NCBI RefSeq assembly: GCF_900141905.1
Contig: NZ_FQZF01000020.1
Coordinates: 33,758-97,757, forward strand
Length of the DNA stretch: 64,000 nt
Source: Muricoccus roseus
Lineage (GTDB): Bacteria; Pseudomonadota; Alphaproteobacteria; Acetobacterales; Acetobacteraceae
Reading direction: 5' to 3'
Within the stretch, counting starts at the first letter, position 1; each line of letters opens with the position of its first letter. This document shows, piece after piece, positions 26,565 to 34,480 of the stretch. Made by a program: the position numbers and the translations under genes. Below the pieces are notes generated by a model. The model was not told where the DNA came from. It worked only from the letters and a program-made list of their open reading frames with translations, and did not search any database.

Positions 26565-27519
26565 GGCGTATGAAGGGTCCGGCAGGAAGAAGGCGGTGGT
26601 GTTGTGCGTCGGGCAGGTGGTGACCGACCATACCTTCCGTGTCGATGAGGTGGAGTTGCCGCCCTCCAAGACCACGGCCCGGGGCTATGCGTTGAGCGTC
26701 GGCGGCATGGCGGCCAACGCGGCCATCGCGGTCGTCCGGCTGGGCGGCTCGGCGGTGTTCTGGGGACGGGTGGGCCGCGACGAGGCGGGCGAGGAGCTGA
26801 AGCACATCCTCGAAGCCGAGGGGGTGGACGCCCAGGGGCTGCTCATGGCCGAGGGCGCCCGCACGCCGCTCTCCGCCGTGATCGTGGACAAGCGCGGCGA
26901 GCGGAGCATCGTGACCTATCGGGGGGAGAAGCTGCCCACCGATCCCTCCGGCCTGCCGCTGGACCGCCTGGCCGAGGCCGGGTCTCTGCTCTGCGACCCT
27001 CGCTGGCCGGAAGCGGCCGAGCTCGCCTTTCGTGCCGCGCGCGAGCGCGGCGTGCCCAGCGCCATGGATGCGGAGAAGAGCGAGGAGCGGGTGCTGCGCC
27101 AGCTCGTGCCCCTGACCGACCACGCCATCTTCGCCAAGACCGGGCTGAGCATCTTCGCCCCGAACGTGCCGCCGGAGGAGGGGCTGGCCCGGGCGCTGGC
27201 GGCCGGCCCGCTGCAATTGGCCGCCGTGACCCTGGGCGAGAAGGGCACGCTGTGGCGCACGCCGGGGATGGAACGGGCGGCGACACGCCCGGCCTTCCCC
27301 GTGGACGCCACCAACACCACGGGCGCGGGGGATGTGTTCCACGGTGCCTATGCTCTCGCGATCGCGGAGGGGCAGGCACTGGAGGACGCGCTCCGCTTCG
27401 CCTCCGCCGCGGGCGCGCTGCGCGCCCGGGACGGCAAGACGCCCGACCGGGCGATGCTGGAGGAGCTGCTGGCGGGCGAGACGGACCAGCCTTCGGTGCG
27501 GGCGCGCCGCAAGGCCTGA
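26563..27519 (+). CDS. PfkB-family carbohydrate kinase
   Basis: 318-residue ribokinase-fold sugar kinase. Marks are GGMAANAAIAVVRLGG near residue 47, RVGRDEAGEEL, and the catalytic NTTGAGDVFHGAYA near residue 254, whose aspartate is the base. Sequence alone does not fix the sugar; family members act on fructose, ribose, adenosine, ketodeoxygluconate or sulfofructose. A GGGGAGAGAGG tract lies upstream of the ATG. Its start codon overlaps the divergent pseudouridine synthase start by 2 bp, so its promoter must lie inside that gene. Confidence 0.88.
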   Translation: MAYEGSGRKKAVVLCVGQVVTDHTFRVDEVELPPSKTTARGYALSVGGMAANAAIAVVRLGGSAVFWGRVGRDEAGEELKHILEAEGVDAQGLLMAEGARTPLSAVIVDKRGERSIVTYRGEKLPTDPSGLPLDRLAEAGSLLCDPRWPEAAELAFRAARERGVPSAMDAEKSEERVLRQLVPLTDHAIFAKTGLSIFAPNVPPEEGLARALAAGPLQLAAVTLGEKGTLWRTPGMERAATRPAFPVDATNTTGAGDVFHGAYALAIAEGQALEDALRFASAAGALRARDGKTPDRAMLEELLAGETDQPSVRARRKA

Positions 27520-27542
27520 GCCGCCCCGGCCGTGACGGGATC

Positions 27543-29672
27543 CTATTCCAGGATTCCGTCGCCGAAGGCCTGGCGGTGCTCGTAGATGCCGTATTGCAGA
27601 TAGTGCTGGAGCGGGTTCAGCCCGAGCGCCGCCACGTCCTGGTTCGTTTCCAGGTAGCGTGAGGTGTCGAAGCGCGCCGAGGGGTCGCGCCCCTCGCGCC
27701 AGCCGAAGTTCATGTAGTGCTGCAGCGGGTCGAGCCCGGCGGATGCGACATCCGCGTTCCGGGCCAGATACGCGCCCGTGTCGAAGAAACTGTCGGGAAG
27801 CCGGCCTTCACGCCAGCCGAACTGGGTGAAGTGCTGGAAAGGGTCGAGCCCCGACCGCGCCACATCGGCATTCGACATGAGGTAGTATTGCGCGTCGAAG
27901 CCGCGGTCGATGCGTTCGCCGATGGCGGCGGAGACGGTGCGGCCTTCGGCCTGGCCGAAACGGATGTAGTGGTCGAGCGGGTTGAGGGCAGCCGCGCGGA
28001 CATCCGGATTGTCGATGAGATAGAGCCTGGTGTCGAAGGAGAGGGAGGGGTCGCGCCCCTCGCGCCAGCCGTCATTGGCATAGTGCTGCAGCGGGTTCAG
28101 CCCCGCCGCCGTGACGTCCCTGTTCGCAGCGAGGTAGCCGGAGGTCGAGAAGACGGCATTCGGGTCGCGCCCCTCACGCCAGCCGCTGCTGTCGTAATGC
28201 GCGGAGGGGGTCAGGCCGGATGCGTAGACATCGCGGTTGGTGGCCGCGTAGTGGAAGGGATCAAAGAGCGGGCCGGCTGCCATGTCCACCCGGCCATCCG
28301 TGAAGGAGAGCCGCTCAACATCGAGGATCGCCTCGGTGTGCTGCGGGTCGGCATCGAGGATCTGCAGCACCCCGCCGCGCCATTCGTGGCGGTAGGCCGA
28401 GAGGCGGGCGCCGAAGATCGCGGTGTCGAAGCCGCTGCCGCCATCCAGGATGTCCCGCCCGGCGCTGGAGATCAGCGCGTCGTTGCCGTCGCCGCCCCGC
28501 AGCACGTCGTCACCGGCCAAGCCGTTCAGCCAGTCCTGGCCGGCATTGCCGACCAGGATGTTGTTCGCGGCATTGCCGGTGATCGCGTCGTCGCCCTGGC
28601 CACCGATCGCATTCTCGATCAGCGAGGCCGGGTTGTTGTTCGACAGGAGGGCGTTGAACACCGTGCCCCGGGCCCGCACGCCGTCGCCAAGGTCGGCGCG
28701 CTGTTCATCCGAGGTGACGGACCAGCCGCCGGGCTGCAGGTCGATCTGCACCGGCCCCGCATAATTGGACAGGTCGTAGATGTCGTTGCCGCCGCCGTCC
28801 CAAATGGTGAGGAAGACGCGATTGGCGACGCCGCCCATGCCGTTGCCGGGAGAGCCGCGCCCGACGCCATTCACGAAGGTCTCGCCCGTGGAGGGGCTCC
28901 ATGTGTAGGTCGTGTCGCCGCCATTCATGGAGTAGTCGGCACCGTAAAGGGCCTGCAGTGCCGCGATGTCCAACATCATGTAGCTCTGCGGCGCGCTGTA
29001 CAGGCCGTAGCGGTAGCCGTCCGTCGGGGCGCCGACATAGCTGCGATAGGTCATCACGGTGAATTCGACGCTGTCGCGGTCGGACGGAACCGGGCTGTAG
29101 GCCACGCCGCCATATTCCTGCGCATGCTTCAGGCCCAGCGCATGGCCGAGTTCATGGACCAGGGTGTGGTAGGCATAGTTGCCGAGAATGGGGTTCCGGT
29201 AGTCATACGCCGTGCCTGCATAGAGGGTGCCGAACCACACATCGCCCGCCGAGGTGGCCGTGGCGGGATAGTAGGCATAGGCGGTCGAGGGGAGGCTGGA
29301 CTGGGCGATGCGGATATCGGCCCGGTCGGAGCCGGCATCGGTGATGGTGAGGTTGGTGAACTGCGCGACACCCGCACCGATCAGCGAAGCGTTGCCGCCG
29401 GGCTGGGCGCTGCTTCCGGTCAGGATCGCCCGCGCGGCCTGCATCTGCTGGAACGAGACGGAGGAGAAGTTGAAATAGGCCTCCCGCGTCGAGGGCTCGT
29501 AGTCGTTGGTGGAATCCGGGAAGCTGAAGCTCAGCTGGCCCGTCCAGCGCGTTCCGTAGAGGAGCCCGTCGATATAGGGGTTGCCCGTCTGCGCGACATT
29601 CAGCACCCCGGCCTCCGAAAACTCCTCCCCGAACGATTGGGGCAGGGCAGCCGAGGCGCCGTCAGGCATCAT
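27543..29672 (-). CDS. Serralysin-like zinc metalloprotease (M10) with RTX repeats and six C-terminal repeats
   Basis: 709-residue secreted protease with no Sec signal, as expected for type I secretion. The zinc site HELGHALGLKH is at 173-183 and the Met-turn VMTYRSY near 209. RTX glycine-rich repeats (GGQGDDAITG, LAGDDVLRGGDGNDAL) span about 360-420. Residues 473-705 hold six tandem ~38-46-residue repeats of the form FD-x4-YL-x2-N-x-DV-x2-AGL-(N/D)PLQHY-x2-(F/Y)GWREGRDP. This array replaces the usual M10 C-terminal domain. GGAGA precedes the first ATG. No T1SS exporter genes are in the window. Repeats of this type occur in other secreted and glycan-related proteins, but I know of no assigned role. 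Confidence 0.88.
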   Translation of the reverse strand: MMPDGASAALPQSFGEEFSEAGVLNVAQTGNPYIDGLLYGTRWTGQLSFSFPDSTNDYEPSTREAYFNFSSVSFQQMQAARAILTGSSAQPGGNASLIGAGVAQFTNLTITDAGSDRADIRIAQSSLPSTAYAYYPATATSAGDVWFGTLYAGTAYDYRNPILGNYAYHTLVHELGHALGLKHAQEYGGVAYSPVPSDRDSVEFTVMTYRSYVGAPTDGYRYGLYSAPQSYMMLDIAALQALYGADYSMNGGDTTYTWSPSTGETFVNGVGRGSPGNGMGGVANRVFLTIWDGGGNDIYDLSNYAGPVQIDLQPGGWSVTSDEQRADLGDGVRARGTVFNALLSNNNPASLIENAIGGQGDDAITGNAANNILVGNAGQDWLNGLAGDDVLRGGDGNDALISSAGRDILDGGSGFDTAIFGARLSAYRHEWRGGVLQILDADPQHTEAILDVERLSFTDGRVDMAAGPLFDPFHYAATNRDVYASGLTPSAHYDSSGWREGRDPNAVFSTSGYLAANRDVTAAGLNPLQHYANDGWREGRDPSLSFDTRLYLIDNPDVRAAALNPLDHYIRFGQAEGRTVSAAIGERIDRGFDAQYYLMSNADVARSGLDPFQHFTQFGWREGRLPDSFFDTGAYLARNADVASAGLDPLQHYMNFGWREGRDPSARFDTSRYLETNQDVAALGLNPLQHYLQYGIYEHRQAFGDGILE

Positions 29673-29792
29673 GAATTCTCCGAGACAGCCTTCATGCTGT
29701 TGCCCGCCGGGGTGCTTGGCAAGATACGTCGTCTCCGGAAGTCGCCAGAATCCCCTGCGGTGTGACAGGCCCGGCCGGCGGCCGCGCCTCTC

Positions 29793-30572
29793 TCAGCGCT
29801 CGGGCGGCCGCCGGTCGCGGCGCTCCATCGTCTCCGGGATGACCCCGCGCCCATCCCAGCGGCGGATCAGCTCGACATCCACCGCGTTCTGGTTGTTGGA
29901 CGCCACGGCAGGGGAGGCGGCGACGGAGTCGGCGCGCGCGCGGCCAATCTCGCGCTCCGCCACCACGGCCCGGTAGCTCTCCCCAGGCTCGATCCGGGTC
30001 AGCGCGAATTCCGTCACCTGCACGCGCAGCAGGTCCCGCGCGCGGCGGCGCAACTCCTCCGTCAGCGCGGCCTGCACCGCGGTGGCGTCGCGGATGATCT
30101 CGTCCATCCGGAGCCGGCCCATCACCGCCTGGACGGCGGAGGCCATCAGCGGCTGCATCAGCTCGGTTTCGGCGCGGATATGGGTGAAGCGCCAGCGCAG
30201 GTCGGCCTCCTCGCCCTCATGCCAGAAGGCGGTGCCGAAGACCGTCAGCGGATGGCCCTCCGCGCTCAGCGCCGGCATGCCACGGTCGGGAAGCGACCGG
30301 TCCGCGGCCGTGATGGCCATGTCGTAGACGGTCCGCGAATGGCTCCAGGGGTTGATGATCCCCCACTGGCCCGGACCCAGGATGCGGACGACCTCTCCGC
30401 CCCGGCTGATGACGACCCTCTGCGCCGTGCCCGGTTGCACGGTGACCTGCCGGTAGATGAGGGAGGCGATCAGGAGGCAGGCCAGGCCGCCGAGGCCGAG
30501 CAAGGCGGCGCGCGCGCGCGTCAGCTCGGGCTTGCTGCGGCCGGCGGCGGGGAGGCTGTCATCCCTCGGCAT
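29793..30572 (-). CDS. SPFH/band 7 domain membrane protein
   Basis: 259 residues. One membrane helix at about 23-41 (ALLGLGGLACLLIASLIY) is followed by an SPFH-type domain (PGTAQRVVISRGGEVVRILGPGQW in pieces; FALTRIEPGESYRAVVAEREIGRARA near the end). Prohibitin/HflK-like proteins scaffold membrane proteases or lipid domains. It is shorter than HflK/HflC and lacks their long C-terminal coil. A long hairpin lies directly upstream and no clear ribosome-binding site is seen. Confidence 0.75.
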   Translation of the reverse strand: MPRDDSLPAAGRSKPELTRARAALLGLGGLACLLIASLIYRQVTVQPGTAQRVVISRGGEVVRILGPGQWGIINPWSHSRTVYDMAITAADRSLPDRGMPALSAEGHPLTVFGTAFWHEGEEADLRWRFTHIRAETELMQPLMASAVQAVMGRLRMDEIIRDATAVQAALTEELRRRARDLLRVQVTEFALTRIEPGESYRAVVAEREIGRARADSVAASPAVASNNQNAVDVELIRRWDGRGVIPETMERRDRRPPER

Positions 30573-30579
30573 GTCGTCA

Positions 30580-30634
30580 GGCCCATCCCTTGTTCATCCT
30601 GCCCTGAGGCGCGGGATGAACGAAGGGACAGGCC
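30580..30634. terminator. Long imperfect hairpin between two minus-strand genes
   Basis: TCCCTTGTTCATCC (30586-30599) pairs with GGATGAACGAAGGGA (30614-30628), 14 bp with one bulged base, and GGCC arms extend it. It lies 8 bp before the band-7 ATG and 44 bp after the aminotransferase stop. It may end aminotransferase transcription or fold the band-7 leader. Confidence 0.5.
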
Positions 30635-30677
30635 ATCGGGTTCCCTTGTACCAGGCAGGCGGAGCCCCGCCCCCGGA

Positions 30678-31541
30678 TCAGGCCGCCTTGGGAAGGATGC
30701 GGCTGCCTTCAGCCCATTCGAAATAGAGGCGGCGCGCCTCGGCGGCCACCGGGCCGGGCTGCATGTGGTGGTCGGCGTAGCGTGTGCAGGGCTGCACCTT
30801 GCCGAAATTGCCGGTCGCGAAGATCTCGTCCGCGCTCTCCAGCATCTCCGTGGTCACGATGCACTCCCGGACCTCGCGCCCGGCCTTGCGCAGCAGGTCC
30901 ATCACCCGGGCCCGGGTGATGCCGGCCAGGAAGGTGCCGTTGGCCTTGGGCGTCATCACCACCCCGTCCTTGACCATCATGATGTTGGCGGCGGCGAATT
31001 CGGCCACGTTGCCCTCGGCGTCCAGCACCACGGCCATGTCAAAGCCGCGCTCCTTCGCCCAGGCAGTGGCGCGGGCGGAGTTGGGATAGAGGGCGCTCGC
31101 CTTGGAATCCGTCGGCGCCATGTCGGCCGCCGGGCGGCGGAAGGGCGCCGTGATGGCCGAGAAGCCGTTGGCCGGTGGCATGGGCGAGTCATAGACGGAC
31201 AGGATGAACTCGGTCGTCGCCGGATCGGGCTGCGCCGCGCCCAGTCCCTGGCGGACGAAGAACATGGGGCGGATGTAGAGCTCCGCCTCCGGCCCCATGC
31301 GCCGTACGCCCTCGCGGCAGAGCTCCTCGATCTCCTCGGCCGTCATGGTGGGCTCCATGAGCATGTTGCGGGCGGACTGGACGCAGCGCCGGCAATGGAG
31401 GTCCAGGTCCGGCACGGTGCCACGGATGCCGCGCGCGCCGTCGAAGATCACCGAGCCGAGCCAGAAGGCGTGGTCCATCGGGCCGAGCACCTTCGGCTCC
31501 TCGGTGGACCACTTGCCCTGATGCCAGAACACGCCGGCCAT
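30678..31541 (-). CDS. Branched-chain-amino-acid aminotransferase-like protein (class IV PLP)
   Basis: 287-residue fold-type IV PLP aminotransferase. The lysine for PLP is expected in SKASALYPNSARA near residue 146. Other marks are HAFWLGSVIFDGARG near the N-terminus, FAAANIMMVKDGVVMTP, and ITRARVMDLLRKAG. These fit the IlvE/BcaT branch, which interconverts Leu/Ile/Val and their keto acids with glutamate. A GGAGG site 7 bp upstream fixes the start at 31541. It is divergent from the methyltransferase gene. Confidence 0.87.
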   Translation of the reverse strand: MAGVFWHQGKWSTEEPKVLGPMDHAFWLGSVIFDGARGIRGTVPDLDLHCRRCVQSARNMLMEPTMTAEEIEELCREGVRRMGPEAELYIRPMFFVRQGLGAAQPDPATTEFILSVYDSPMPPANGFSAITAPFRRPAADMAPTDSKASALYPNSARATAWAKERGFDMAVVLDAEGNVAEFAAANIMMVKDGVVMTPKANGTFLAGITRARVMDLLRKAGREVRECIVTTEMLESADEIFATGNFGKVQPCTRYADHHMQPGPVAAEARRLYFEWAEGSRILPKAA

Positions 31542-31618
31542 GACGTCACTCCTCCGTGCCGCGAAAGGGGCGGAACCTGCCATGGCCGGGCCCGGCAGGG
31601 GAAGGGTCCGGTCGGGTG

Positions 31619-32440
31619 ATGGGTCAGGAATGGCAAGGAGCGGTTGACCCCCGTCCCGCGGCGGCGTTGAAGCGCCGCATGGAACGCGCGCCCCCCGCCG
31701 GCCCCCGGCCGCCCCGCCCGCCGGAACCCGACCGCATCTGCGGTCTGGCGGCCGTTTCGGCCGTCTTCGCCCGCCGCCCGAGGGATGTCCTCCGGCTCTT
31801 CCACCTTCCCTCCCGAAGGCGGGAGGCCAATCCCTTCTGCGCGGTGCTGGCGGAGGCGCGGAAGCCTTACCGGGAGGTGGGGGAGGAGGAGCTGGCCCGG
31901 GTGGCCGGCACGGTCCATCACGGCGGCATCGTGGCCGTCACGGCCCGGCGGCGGGTGCCTCCCCTTGCCCTCCCGCTGCCCCCGGCCTTGCGGACGGCGC
32001 CCGTCCTGCCGGTGCTCGACGGCGTTTCGAACCCGCACAACCTCGGCGCCATCGCTCGCTCCGCGGCCTTCTTCGGCTGCATCGGCGTGGTTCTCTCCGG
32101 CGACCCGCGCCAGGCTGGGCTGTCGGACGCCGCCTGGCGCACCAGTGAGGGCGGGCTGGAGGTGCTGAGCCTCTGGTCCACGGCGGACCTGCCCGCCGCG
32201 CTGCCCCAGCTGGGGGTGATGACGGTGGCGGCCGTGGCCACGGGTGGTGTGGCGCCGGAGGCCCTTCCTCCCGCCGCCTGCGTGGCGCTGGTGCTGGGCA
32301 ATGAGGAGCGCGGCGTCTCCGAGCGGACTGCCGCCGCCTGTGATGCGCGGGTGACGCTGCCCGGGTCGGGCCGGGTGGAAAGCCTCAACGTCTCCGTGGC
32401 CGCCGCCGTGCTGATCCACGCCCTCTCGGCAAGGCGCTGA
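31619..32440 (+). CDS. SpoU/TrmH-family RNA 2'-O-methyltransferase
   Basis: 273 residues. The SPOUT methyltransferase domain (about 115-270) has the three SpoU motifs: NPHNLGAIARSA, LVLGNEERGVSE, and LPGSGRVESLNVSVAAAVL, which build the knotted AdoMet site. An N-terminal substrate-binding domain begins near CGLAAVSAVF. It methylates ribose of rRNA or tRNA; the target site is not determined. The start could also be the ATG at 31679, since the first 20 residues are not conserved. Confidence 0.88.
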   Translation: MGQEWQGAVDPRPAAALKRRMERAPPAGPRPPRPPEPDRICGLAAVSAVFARRPRDVLRLFHLPSRRREANPFCAVLAEARKPYREVGEEELARVAGTVHHGGIVAVTARRRVPPLALPLPPALRTAPVLPVLDGVSNPHNLGAIARSAAFFGCIGVVLSGDPRQAGLSDAAWRTSEGGLEVLSLWSTADLPAALPQLGVMTVAAVATGGVAPEALPPAACVALVLGNEERGVSERTAAACDARVTLPGSGRVESLNVSVAAAVLIHALSARR

Positions 32441-32452
32441 GGGCGGGCGCGC

Positions 32453-32674
32453 TCAGTCCTTCTTGCGCTTCCCGGCCGCGGTGCCGGTGGGGTGCCCCTC
32501 CGCCGCCAGGGCGTCCAGCCGCGCGGCAAGCGCCAGCAGGATGGCGGCGCGATAGGCGGGCATGCGCTTCCAGGCCTTCTTCTCGGGCCTGGTCATGCCG
32601 CAGGCCAGGCACCAGCCGGTGTCGTCGTCATAGCGGCAGATCCCCATGCAGGGGCGGCCATCCTGCTTGCTCAC
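32453..32674 (-). CDS. DUF1289 family small protein
   Basis: 73 residues with the four conserved cysteines of the family, PCMGICRYD and WCLACGMTRPEK, followed by a helix KKAWKRMPAYRAAIL. The cysteines suggest metal or Fe-S binding; function is unknown. It starts with GTG, overlapping the stop of the DUF1003 gene by 4 bp (GTGA), so the two are co-translated. Confidence 0.85.
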   Translation of the reverse strand: MSKQDGRPCMGICRYDDDTGWCLACGMTRPEKKAWKRMPAYRAAILLALAARLDALAAEGHPTGTAAGKRKKD

Positions 32675-33225
32675 CGGGCCAGCGCGCCTTCACCCTGCTG
32701 CGCCTCTATTTCATCCAGCACAGCTTCTGGCGCCACGTCCTTCTGCACTTCCTGCAACTCGGGATCGGCGGCTGCGCGGATCTCCATCTTCTCGGCGATC
32801 GCGACGACCAGCTCGGAGAGCTTGGTCAGTTCATGCTCGGTCAGCAGGCTGATCTGCAGGTCGAGGTCGGCGCGCTTGTCGGCGGCGGCGGCCATCCGGT
32901 TCTGGCTGATCAGCACGAAGGTGGAGAGGAAGATGGCCTCCACCGAGGCCACCATGGCGAGCACCACGAAGGACGGATCCCAGCGCGGCACGCCCGGGAT
33001 GAGGCCGAGATTCGCGAGGATCCAGCCGCCATAGAGGGCCAGGTGGAGGTAGACGAAGCGCATGCTGCCGGTGAAGCCGGTGATGGCCTCGGCGATCCGC
33101 TCCTCCCGCGTCGCCACGGCCGCCTCCTGCTTACGGCGGTCCTCCAGCGCCCGGATGTTGCGGGTCAGCGAGGAGTTCAGGCTGTCCGGCTTTGGCGGGG
33201 GGACAGTCGGGGTGTTCGGCGGCAT
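32671..33225 (-). CDS. DUF1003 family membrane protein
   Basis: 184 residues. A proline-rich start leads to a helical stretch (RNIRALEDRRKQEAAVA), then two membrane helices (FVYLHLALYGGWILANLGL and FVVLAMVASVEAIFLSTFVLI) and the conserved SQNRMAAAADKRADLDLQI that identifies DUF1003. A C-terminal acidic tail follows. The start at 33225 is preferred because the upstream extension to 33444 runs into the divergent receptor gene. Function is unknown. Confidence 0.87.
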   Translation of the reverse strand: MPPNTPTVPPPKPDSLNSSLTRNIRALEDRRKQEAAVATREERIAEAITGFTGSMRFVYLHLALYGGWILANLGLIPGVPRWDPSFVVLAMVASVEAIFLSTFVLISQNRMAAAADKRADLDLQISLLTEHELTKLSELVVAIAEKMEIRAAADPELQEVQKDVAPEAVLDEIEAQQGEGALAR

Positions 33226-33379
33226 GGGCGGGCGTCCTCGGGCCGACCAAGAGAGGCCGGCAGGTTGCCTAAGGCCGGGCCGCGGCGCCGGTTGCCATGA
33301 CCTGCCTGGCGAAATGGGCTTGCCCCGGCGGCCCAGGCGGACGACATGACGCCGGCCTAACGGATCCGGAGAGATTCCC

Positions 33380-34381
33380 ATGACCCCAACTCGCCGCGCC
33401 CTGCTGGGTGCCGCCCCGGCGCTTGCCCTGGCGCCCCTGACCACCCCGGCCCGGGCACAGGCGCCCTATCCCAACCGGCCGATCCGGGTGGTGGTGCCCT
33501 TCGCCCCTGGCGGCGCGGTGGACCTGACCGGGCGGCTGCTGGCCGAGAAGCTGCAGCCCATCATCGGCCAGAACGTGGTGGTGGAAAATCGCGGCGGCGC
33601 GGGCGGCAATATCGGGGCCGATGCGGTCGCGAAGGCGGAGAAGGACGGGTACACGGTCCTGCTCGGCTCGGTCTCCATCCTGACCGCCAACAAGTATCTC
33701 TTCCGCCGCTCCATGCCGCTGGACCCGCTGAAGGACTTGGCGCCCGTGACGCGCGTGACGACCGGCACGGTGCTGCTGGTGGTGAACGCCCAGCGCCCCT
33801 GGCGGACCTTCGCGGACCTCGTGGCCGCGGCGAAGAAGGATCCGGGCAAGATCACCATGGGCTCCTCCGGCACCGGCACGGTCAGCCATCTCACCATGTC
33901 CTCGGTGAACCGCGCGGCGGGCATGGACATCACCCATGTTCCCTATCGCGGCGGCGGCCCCGCCATCTCGGACCTCGTGGCTGGCAATATCGACCTGATG
34001 TTCGACGTGATCCCGGCGCTGATGCCGCATGTGCGCGAGGGGCGGTTCCGGGCCCTCGCGGTCGGCAGCGCCGAGCGCATCACCTATGTGCCCGAGCTGC
34101 GCGACGTGCCGGGCATGAAGGAGCTGCTGCCCAATTCCGGCATCGACATGCAGAGCTGGTACGCGGTGAACGTGCCCGCCGGCACCCCGCAGCCGGTCAT
34201 CGACAGGCTGCATGCCGCGCTGGTGCAGGTGGCGAAGAGCGACGACTTCAAGACCCGCATGGAGCCGCTGGGCTTCACGCCGATCTGGGACGAGACGCCG
34301 GCGGCCTATGGCCAGTACCTGCAGCAGCAGGACGTGCTGTGGAAGCGGCTGGTCGAGGAATCGGGCGCGACGCTGGACTGA
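33380..34381 (+). CDS. Bug/TctC-family tripartite tricarboxylate-type substrate-binding protein
   Basis: 333 residues. The N-terminus TRRALLGAAPALALAPL has twin arginines and a signal-peptide profile ending ARA-Q near residue 27. Family motifs are YPNRPIRVVVPFAPGGAVD, VVVENRGGAGGNIGADAVAKA (in parts), HVPYRGGGPAISDLVAGNID and WYAVNVPAGTP. These periplasmic receptors bind carboxylates, amides or amino acids. No TctA/TctB membrane genes are nearby, so it is an orphan receptor. A GGAGAG site lies upstream. Confidence 0.92.
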   Translation: MTPTRRALLGAAPALALAPLTTPARAQAPYPNRPIRVVVPFAPGGAVDLTGRLLAEKLQPIIGQNVVVENRGGAGGNIGADAVAKAEKDGYTVLLGSVSILTANKYLFRRSMPLDPLKDLAPVTRVTTGTVLLVVNAQRPWRTFADLVAAAKKDPGKITMGSSGTGTVSHLTMSSVNRAAGMDITHVPYRGGGPAISDLVAGNIDLMFDVIPALMPHVREGRFRALAVGSAERITYVPELRDVPGMKELLPNSGIDMQSWYAVNVPAGTPQPVIDRLHAALVQVAKSDDFKTRMEPLGFTPIWDETPAAYGQYLQQQDVLWKRLVEESGATLD

Positions 34382-34480
34382 GCGCCGCGCCGGCCCCGGG
34401 GGGCGACCTCCCCCCGGGGCCTCGTTTTGGAAATGGCAGGATTCGGGTGCTAGCCTTCGCATGGAGGAACCCCCGGACCC

